Of a stretch of 15,904 nucleotides of DNA, positions 11,177-15,904 are shown in pieces (the stretch's first letter is position 1; every line of letters starts with the position of its first letter). This stretch comes from CAYGWP01 sp964353455 (GTDB lineage: Bacteria > Planctomycetota > Phycisphaerae > FEN-1346), in assembly GCA_964353455.1 (NCBI GenBank), contig CAYGWP010000227.1:1-15904 (forward strand), in the 5' to 3' direction. The notes under the pieces were generated by a model. That model worked only from the letters and a program-made list of their open reading frames with translations. It was not told the DNA's origin and searched no databases. The translations under genes and the position numbers were made by a program.

Positions 11177-14098
11177 ATGACCGGCCTGCCAACGGTCCGA
11201 ATGCAGATTGGTGGTCTTGTCGCTTGCCTTTTGGCCGGCGCTTTGCCACAGGCCGCGTTTTCCCAGGGTACGCTTCACAACGGCGGCTACGCTCTCGATG
11301 TCGCGCCGGACGGTGTGGTGGCAATTCACGTTGCGGGCATGCCGCCTCAGCGGCTTACCCCGGAGTTCAGCGTGCTGCGGAGCGATCGCGACCCGCGTTA
11401 TTCTCGCAACGCCAGCCATCCGAACCATCCGATTGCGCCCCGCATTGCGATACGCTGGGCGGCGAACAACGAGACGCTCGACGCGGTGAACGCCTGGCTC
11501 CGCTCGCCGGAAGTCCAGGCGGCGGGTGTCCGCGGAACGGTCACCGCCGACGCGAAGGGCGACTGGCTCTGGGAGTATCGCGATACCGAGGGCAAGGTCA
11601 CGGTGCGCGTGAGCGGACCCTACGCGAAACAGACCAGCCAGCCATTCACGGTGGGCGAGTGTATCCGCCTACGTGCCACCGGCGCGACGGTCGAAGACGG
11701 GACGATCCGCTGGGCCTTCGCACCGCACGCGGATTTTGAGTTTGGGGCGGAACTTCGGTTGCCGTCAGAAGGTGATCCGCAGATCACGTTCACGCTTACG
11801 CCCCGGCGAGAGGCGTTTTATAGCGTTGCCTTCACGGGCTCACCGGATGCCCCGTTCGACCGAACGATCCCGGTGCCCCAGGAGTGCGAGGCGCATGGCC
11901 ATCGGCTGTTTGGCTACGTCATGTGCGAGGCCGACCTGCGGTTGCCGCGTGCCCACGTGGCAACGGCTGAGGGAAATGTCGCGCTCGTCGCGGACCCGCG
12001 AGAAACGCCATTTCGCCTGCCGACCGCGGCCGATTCACGTTTCGGAATCATGCTCCAGCGCGAGGCCCAGCGGCTCAAACCACTGTTGTTCGCACCGCTG
12101 CTGGGCGGCGCCGAGTCGCGGATGGCGCCGGGCAAGCCCTATCGATTCACGTTGCGATGCGTCGTCCGCCCTGGCGACTGGAAGGAAACGTATCGCCACG
12201 TGGCACGGAAGATCTGCGGCTTGCGCGACCAGCGTGACAACTCCGGCCCGGGCTCGCTCAACGCGGCTATCGAGCGGGCCATGGATTTTCTGGCCGACCG
12301 CAACGGCCGGAACTATGCTCTTTGGCACGATGAGCAAAAGTATTACGATTACTACACCGATCAGACAGGCGTCTATAAACCATTTTCTCCGCTGTTCGGC
12401 CTCAGTGCCGCGATCGTCACCGACGATGAGGATTTCTATCGCCGCCGCGCGCGGCCGGTTGTGGAGTTCGCGCTGTCGCGAAAATACAATTTGTTCGCCC
12501 CGTACGAAGGCATCAACAGGAAGATCGTGGGGTCGGCTCAGCGGGACCTGGGCGGCTCGTATCTTGGCTACGCACAACTGCTTAGCCTCCACGAAATCCT
12601 GCAACGCCGGGTGCCTGTCGTGCTGGCGCTGGCCGAGGAGAGCGAGTCGGACCGGGGCGACCTGGCCGGCGCTCTGGCGCGGTGGCGGCTCAGCGGGGAT
12701 CGGACGGCGCTGAATAAGGCCCGGCAATTTGCGGACACGGCGATCGCCCGCGGCAACGCGACGAGCGAACAGGCCCTGTTCGACCTGCTCGAACTCCACG
12801 ATGCGACGCACGATCCGCGGCACCTCCAGGGCGCGGTCGAAGCGGCCTACCACCGGGCGGCGATGCTAAACCTGTCGCCGGCCCCGCCGGATACGATGGT
12901 GACGGTTGACCGTGGAGGGCACGCCCCCGTCCATCCCCATTCGTTCGGACGCCATCGAAACGTCTGGGGGTTTCCACCTCCGCAGCCACTGCCTGTGCCC
13001 GAGCAGACGGTGCCGGCGTGGCGGATCGCGCGCCTGGGTCTTCCCTCAACCGCGTATCCGATCGAGTATTGGATGAACACGCATGGGGCACTCATGCGGG
13101 TTGCGGCTTTATGCCACGATGATTTTCTGCGCGACGTGGCCCGTTGGGGCATGGTCGGCCGGTTCGGCAATTATCCAGGCGATAACCGATCTATCGACTC
13201 GCTGGTTGGCGAGCGCCCCGATGCAGTCGAGCGGCCGCCATGGGAGTGGAATTTCGCGACGGTCAACCCGTGCCACGCCTGGGACTTTGTTGCCGCCTTG
13301 CTCGACTTCCTCGTGAGCGATGCTTTCGACCGTTCGCACGGTGCTATCGATTCCCCGGCGGACAGCACGGCTGGCAGCAGCTTCCGCGTTCGGGTCTATG
13401 GCGCGCGGCCGGGCCGCTTTTATGGCGATGAGAACGTCCGACTCTGGCTCCCCCGAGGCCTACTGACGTGCGACAACCGACAGTTCGACTGGCTGGCTGG
13501 CTACGGCAATGGGCAGTTGTACGTGGCCCTTTGGAGCCAATCGTTCCGCGAGGAGGCGGCCACAGTGAGATTGAATCCCGCGCTCGTGGGGCTCGATGGT
13601 CCACGGAGTGCCCGGGCGTGGATCAACAGTGCCCCAGCCGCCGAGATCGCCGTGCGCGATGGTGCGTTTGAGGTTCGTGTGCCGGCAAAGGGGATCGTCG
13701 CGCTGGCGATCCCTCAGGCACGCCTTCACACGCGGCTGCATGCACGGTTGTTCGACGCACGGGCTGCGGTACTTGGGGCGGGTAGTTTCGCCAACGCAAA
13801 AACGCCCTTTGGTGTGGTGCGGGCGATGGTGCTCACGGCGGGACGAGGCCTTACTTCAGCCTTCGTTTACACCGACGCGCCGCCGGAGAACGTCATCTCC
13901 ACAAGGCTGCGCTGGCGGCAAGGCCGGGGGCCTTGGCGCGAGGCAACCGACGAAATCTTTCCCTACGAGTTCTCGCCCGAGTTGGACGAGACGGCAGGAG
14001 ACTTCGAGTGCATTTTCGAGGTCGAAAACGCGCGGCAGGTCATCGAGCGAACCTCGCCGATTGTCCTGAAACTTTCGGCCGAAGGAGAAAAGCCATGA
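11177..14098 (+). CDS. Large secreted protein of unknown family, possible (alpha/alpha)-toroid glycan-active enzyme
   Basis: I do not recognise this 973-residue protein. It has a signal peptide (residues 1 to about 29, ending AAFSQ; Met9 at 11201 is an alternative start). Residues about 30-330 look beta-rich, about 340-730 helix-rich, and about 740-970 beta-rich again. This resembles the beta-sandwich/toroid/beta layout of many polysaccharide lyases and six-hairpin glycosidases, but no family motif was identified. The central part contains aromatic and acidic patches that could line a sugar cleft: WHDEQKYYDYYTDQTG (383-398), FAPYEGIN near 438, and PPWEWNF around Trp689-Trp691. GAGGT (11166-11170) precedes ATG 11177. 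The stop overlaps the next start (ATGA, 14095-14098), so the two proteins are probably made together. Confidence 0.8.
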   Translation: MTGLPTVRMQIGGLVACLLAGALPQAAFSQGTLHNGGYALDVAPDGVVAIHVAGMPPQRLTPEFSVLRSDRDPRYSRNASHPNHPIAPRIAIRWAANNETLDAVNAWLRSPEVQAAGVRGTVTADAKGDWLWEYRDTEGKVTVRVSGPYAKQTSQPFTVGECIRLRATGATVEDGTIRWAFAPHADFEFGAELRLPSEGDPQITFTLTPRREAFYSVAFTGSPDAPFDRTIPVPQECEAHGHRLFGYVMCEADLRLPRAHVATAEGNVALVADPRETPFRLPTAADSRFGIMLQREAQRLKPLLFAPLLGGAESRMAPGKPYRFTLRCVVRPGDWKETYRHVARKICGLRDQRDNSGPGSLNAAIERAMDFLADRNGRNYALWHDEQKYYDYYTDQTGVYKPFSPLFGLSAAIVTDDEDFYRRRARPVVEFALSRKYNLFAPYEGINRKIVGSAQRDLGGSYLGYAQLLSLHEILQRRVPVVLALAEESESDRGDLAGALARWRLSGDRTALNKARQFADTAIARGNATSEQALFDLLELHDATHDPRHLQGAVEAAYHRAAMLNLSPAPPDTMVTVDRGGHAPVHPHSFGRHRNVWGFPPPQPLPVPEQTVPAWRIARLGLPSTAYPIEYWMNTHGALMRVAALCHDDFLRDVARWGMVGRFGNYPGDNRSIDSLVGERPDAVERPPWEWNFATVNPCHAWDFVAALLDFLVSDAFDRSHGAIDSPADSTAGSSFRVRVYGARPGRFYGDENVRLWLPRGLLTCDNRQFDWLAGYGNGQLYVALWSQSFREEAATVRLNPALVGLDGPRSARAWINSAPAAEIAVRDGAFEVRVPAKGIVALAIPQARLHTRLHARLFDARAAVLGAGSFANAKTPFGVVRAMVLTAGRGLTSAFVYTDAPPENVISTRLRWRQGRGPWREATDEIFPYEFSPELDETAGDFECIFEVENARQVIERTSPIVLKLSAEGEKP

Positions 14099-14745
14099 CG
14101 CGACGGCATGCACTGGGATTGACGATCGGCCTGTTGTTTGCCGCCGACCTTCCGGCGGCCGAAAGGTTCACCATTACCGACGAATTCATCGCGTACGTCA
14201 AGGTGGCGGCGAATCCGAAGGAATTGGGGTTGCAGGACGGGCGGTTCTACCCCTATTCCACGCCCCTGGGCCGGCGGATCGCCTGGCGTCAACGGGTTAC
14301 CGACAAAGCGTGGTTCACGGAAGGCCTTGCGCAGTCCGATGCCGAGCGGCTATTGCATGCCGACCTGGAGCGGGCCTTGGTCAACGCCCGGCAACTGGTG
14401 GCCGCACGCCGACCACCGGTCTCGTTCGATGGCCTGCCGGCCGCGGCCCAGGAAATGCTCGTCGACTTTGTCTATTCGGAAGGCCCGGAGAACGTCTCGC
14501 CGGCGCTGATTACCGCGGTGGTCGCGAGTGATTGGCAGACGCTCATCGAGCGGCATCTTTACGTTCGCTGGCAAGGGGCTTCGCCCGACATGGCCCGTAA
14601 CAAGGCCTTTGCCGATCGCTGGATATACTCGGAGAAACTTGTCCCGCTGCAAAAACCGGTGGTGCATCCAACGTCTTATCTCTCTCTCGAAAAGACTGTG
14701 GACGTGGTGCTCCCGCATTGTACTATTGTACTGAGGAGTTCGTGA
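14095..14745 (+). CDS. Exported lysozyme-fold (T4-lysozyme/GH24-like) protein, probably degenerate
   Basis: The 216-residue protein has a signal peptide (1 to about 23, ending PAA). The segment from LAQSDAERLLHADLERAL through MLVDFVYSEGPENVSPALI to the RW...A...RWIYSE end follows the order and spacing of T4 lysozyme and phage endolysins (DEAEKLFNQDV..., AAINMVFQMGE..., RW...R). The catalytic part is altered: the usual E-x7-Y-x-D...TIGYGH region reads FYPYSTPLGRRIAWRQRV, so the GYGH box and the Asp after Tyr are missing and a catalytic Glu is not evident; Glu in PKELG is offset by two residues or more. It may bind glycan or have other chemistry. The start is fixed by the ATGA overlap and by GAAGGAG (14081-14087). 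The fold assignment rests on my pattern comparison. Confidence 0.72.
   Translation: MTRRHALGLTIGLLFAADLPAAERFTITDEFIAYVKVAANPKELGLQDGRFYPYSTPLGRRIAWRQRVTDKAWFTEGLAQSDAERLLHADLERALVNARQLVAARRPPVSFDGLPAAAQEMLVDFVYSEGPENVSPALITAVVASDWQTLIERHLYVRWQGASPDMARNKAFADRWIYSEKLVPLQKPVVHPTSYLSLEKTVDVVLPHCTIVLRSS
14717..14732. repeat. Tandem octamer ATTGTACT x2
   Basis: Two perfect copies of ATTGTACT lie at 14717-14724 and 14725-14732, inside the last codons of the lysozyme-fold gene. The unit is AT-rich compared with its surroundings. It could be a binding site related to expression of the DUF1080 gene 51 bases on, or simply a slippage duplication that extended the C-terminus. Confidence 0.45.
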
Positions 14746-14783
14746 TCGGGGGCTTCTACTGCCGGAAGGATGGACGCCAAACC

Positions 14784-15599
14784 ATGTACCAGCGCGCTTT
14801 GCCGCTCGTGCTCGTCGCGGTCCTTTGCCTGATGGGCGGTTCTGCCCCTGGCGCCGAAGAGGCCAAGCCAGCCGCCCCCGCCGCCAATCCCCTGCCCGAT
14901 GTCGCCATCGACGCATCGGCATGGAAGCCCCTCATCACGACGCCCGACCTCGCCGGCTTACGCAAGCCCACCGGCGAGTGGCAGACGGTCGGCGAGGCCG
15001 CTAAGGACCCCGCCAACGAGAAGGCCCTCCTCGTCAAGCCCGGCGCAGGCATCATCTACAACGGGCCAAAGGGCCGCACCTCGAACATCTTCACCGAGGC
15101 CGAGTTCGGCGACATCGCCGCCCACATCGAATTCCTGGTCCCGAAAGGCTCGAACTCCGGCATCTACTTCATGGGTAGATATGAAATTCAGGTCTATGAC
15201 AGTTTCGGCGTCGAGAAGGACGCGTATCCGGGCATCGAGTGCGGCGGCATCTACCAGAGGTGGGACCCGAAACGCGGCAAGGGCAACGAGGGCTTCGAGG
15301 GCCACTCGCCGCTCGTGAATGCGAGCCTCCCGCCCGGCCAGTGGCAGACCTTCGACGTCATCTTCCGTGCCCCGCGGTTCGATTCATCGGGCAAGAAGAC
15401 CGCCAACGCCAGGTTCGTCAAGGTCGTCCACAACGGAAAGGTGATCCACGAGAACATGGAATTGACCGGCCCGACCCGCGCGGCCGCCTTCAATGATGAG
15501 CAGCCCGCCGGCCCGCTCATGTTCCAGGGCGACCACGGCCCCGTCGCCTACCGGAACCTGCGGGTCGCTCCGCTCTCGGCCCCGCCGGCCCCGCGCTGA
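14784..15599 (+). CDS. Secreted DUF1080 (3-keto-disaccharide hydrolase family, PF06439) protein
   Basis: DUF1080 proteins are concanavalin-like beta-sandwiches, very abundant in Planctomycetota; some cleave 3-keto-glycosides. The 271-residue protein has a signal peptide (1 to about 23, ending APGA). The core signature NSGIYFMGRYEIQVYDS (residues 124-140) is classic, followed by GGIYQRWDP, a GQWQTFDVIFRAPRF strand, and the closing GPLMFQGDHGPVAYRNL. ATG 14784 is preferred because it begins the signal peptide; GGAAGGA lies at 14764-14770, a little far at 13 bases. A TTG further upstream in frame would remove the signal. It lies 38 bases after the lysozyme-fold gene, probably in the same operon, and two genes share this block with a Gfo/Idh oxidoreductase or esterase role in sugar chemistry. 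Confidence 0.93.
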   Translation: MYQRALPLVLVAVLCLMGGSAPGAEEAKPAAPAANPLPDVAIDASAWKPLITTPDLAGLRKPTGEWQTVGEAAKDPANEKALLVKPGAGIIYNGPKGRTSNIFTEAEFGDIAAHIEFLVPKGSNSGIYFMGRYEIQVYDSFGVEKDAYPGIECGGIYQRWDPKRGKGNEGFEGHSPLVNASLPPGQWQTFDVIFRAPRFDSSGKKTANARFVKVVHNGKVIHENMELTGPTRAAAFNDEQPAGPLMFQGDHGPVAYRNLRVAPLSAPPAPR

Positions 15600-15689
15600 A
15601 CCCCCCGCGCGCGACCGCGGCTTCAGCAGTTCAGGACTCCCGCGCCAGTCGCTCCCCGGCGCTTGGGCCGGCGCTTGAGACAAAGGGGT
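15600..15689. other. Non-coding spacer after the DUF1080 gene
   Basis: No gene is visible here. A 10-base direct repeat CCGGCGCTTG occurs at 15656-15665 and 15668-15677, separated by GG. The start of the spacer is a C-rich, GC-rich stretch. Together with 15690-15892 this makes about 290 bases without a gene; the remainder is described as a hairpin and a putative insertion-sequence end. Confidence 0.6.
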
Positions 15690-15709
15690 GCGCCAGAATT
15701 TTCTGGCGC
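15690..15709. repeat. Perfect palindrome, hairpin downstream of the DUF1080 gene
   Basis: GCGCCAGAA (15690-15698) and TTCTGGCGC (15701-15709) are perfect complements separated by TT; an 8-bp stem with loop ATTT would form. It may terminate the DUF1080 transcript, although no T-run follows directly. Part of it (ATTCTGGCGG, 15739-15748 region) recurs just after the A-run at about 15733-15739, so it may also belong to the neighbouring insertion-sequence end. Confidence 0.55.
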
Positions 15710-15860
15710 GCTCTAACCCAAGTTACGCAGTTAAAAAAATTCTGGCGGCTTTGGGATGGCGGCAAGCCGGGTGGCGGGGTTGTGGGGCGGGGTGCGGCCC
15801 GAAAATCGCGTGTAGTGAAGACCTTGTCTCTTGCGGCCTTGGCGTGCGAGTGGTGTGATA

Positions 15861-15886
15861 CCCGTCAGCCGATGATCTGACGGGAG
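15861..15886 (+). promoter_or_regulatory. Hairpin overlapping the Shine-Dalgarno of the 15893 gene
   Basis: CCCGTCAG (15861-15868) pairs perfectly with CTGACGGG (15877-15884) around CCGATGAT. The last three G of the stem are part of GGGAG (15882-15886), the ribosome-binding site six bases before ATG 15893. Such hairpins in insertion sequences are known to block translation of transposase from transcripts entering from outside. Confidence 0.6.
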
Positions 15887-15892
15887 AGAAGG

Positions 15893-15904
15893 ATGTTCCT
15901 GCGG
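15893..15904 (+). CDS. Start of a probable transposase gene, cut by the window end
   Basis: Only four codons are present (Met-Phe-Leu-Arg). The start is supported by GGGAG (15882-15886) at good spacing. The reading as an IS1634/IS4-group transposase depends on this short N-terminus and on the hairpin and leader before it, so it remains a guess until the following sequence is seen. Confidence 0.4.

Larger units (their letters stand above)
15711..15904 (+). mobile_element. Putative left end of an IS1634/IS4-type insertion sequence (truncated by window)
   Basis: This AT-containing segment begins with AACCCAAGTTACGCAGTT (15715-15732), an A-run and a second TTCTGGCGG, and leads through a G-rich tract to a hairpin, a Shine-Dalgarno and an ATG (15893) reading Met-Phe-Leu-Arg. 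MFLR is a common N-terminus of IS1634/IS4-group transposases, as I recall. The exact outer boundary is not determined, since the right end and any target duplication lie outside the window. Assignment is tentative. Confidence 0.45.

Noticed and set aside
10035..11324. Minus-strand open frame of over 400 codons opposite the SGNH gene
   Set aside because: Its frame mirrors a gene with all four SGNH blocks; composition is antisense-like and no motif is seen.
11673..12713. Alternative + strand frame within the 973-residue gene
   Set aside because: Extremely Arg/Ser-rich off-frame translation; the main frame has a signal peptide, good start and the ATGA overlap with the next gene.
13933..14094. 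Extension of the lysozyme-fold gene upstream into the 973-residue gene
   Set aside because: It would overlap the previous gene by about 160 bases and bury the signal peptide; the ATGA junction with GAAGGAG upstream is a typical coupled start.
14718..14783. TTG start for the DUF1080 gene overlapping the lysozyme-fold gene
   Set aside because: It would put 22 non-hydrophobic residues before a good signal peptide; ATG 14784 fits an exported protein.

Overview
The window is a GC-rich bacterial chromosome segment with every recognisable gene on the + strand. The translation-gene order, the twin-arginine-exported Gfo/Idh/MocA oxidoreductase, the secreted DUF1080 protein and the SGNH hydrolase together suggest Planctomycetota or a close relative (PVC group, or Hydrogenedentota-like). 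This is an inference from gene style; no rRNA gene is present to settle it.

Layout. (1) 15-8000 is a housekeeping block: tRNA-Gln(UUG), glmU, prs, rplY (CTC-type bL25) and pth, then the widely conserved rpsF-ssb-rpsR-rplI cluster and dnaB. Between rplI and dnaB sits a REP-associated tyrosine transposase (RAYT, 5826-6383), with two palindromic REPs upstream and one inverted REP downstream. (2) 7979-8095 is a dense cluster of nested palindromes, including a second REP-like hairpin, at the switch from housekeeping to accessory genes. (3) 8119-15599 is an accessory block of exported proteins: a Tat-exported Gfo/Idh oxidoreductase followed by an intrinsic terminator, then an apparent operon of an SGNH/GDSL esterase, a 973-residue secreted protein of unknown family, a T4-lysozyme-fold protein that seems to have lost its catalytic signature (ATGA overlap with the previous gene) and a DUF1080 (3-keto-disaccharide hydrolase family) protein. 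(4) 15600-15904 is non-coding apart from what looks like the left end of an IS1634/IS4-type insertion sequence, whose transposase starts at 15893 and runs off the window.

How the genes fit together. The first block supplies UDP-GlcNAc (GlmU), PRPP (Prs), ribosomal proteins, peptidyl-tRNA rescue, single-strand DNA protection and the replicative helicase. The accessory block looks like extracytoplasmic glycan processing: esterase (deacylation), a possible (alpha/alpha)-toroid enzyme, a lysozyme-fold glycan binder or enzyme, and an oxidoreductase plus DUF1080 pair that could cleave glycosides through 3-keto intermediates. That pathway is a hypothesis.

Most notable points: the RAYT/REP system and a second REP-like hairpin sharing its TGTG foot; an in-frame amber codon in rplY followed by an intact-looking 16-codon tail; a repeat element that has become the C-terminus of GlmU; a shortened GlmU beta-helix; an Asp-to-His change at Prs position 128; a hairpin separating the rpsF Shine-Dalgarno from its start codon; a terminator that almost touches the SGNH gene's ribosome-binding site; and the degenerate lysozyme coupled to an unrecognised 973-residue protein.
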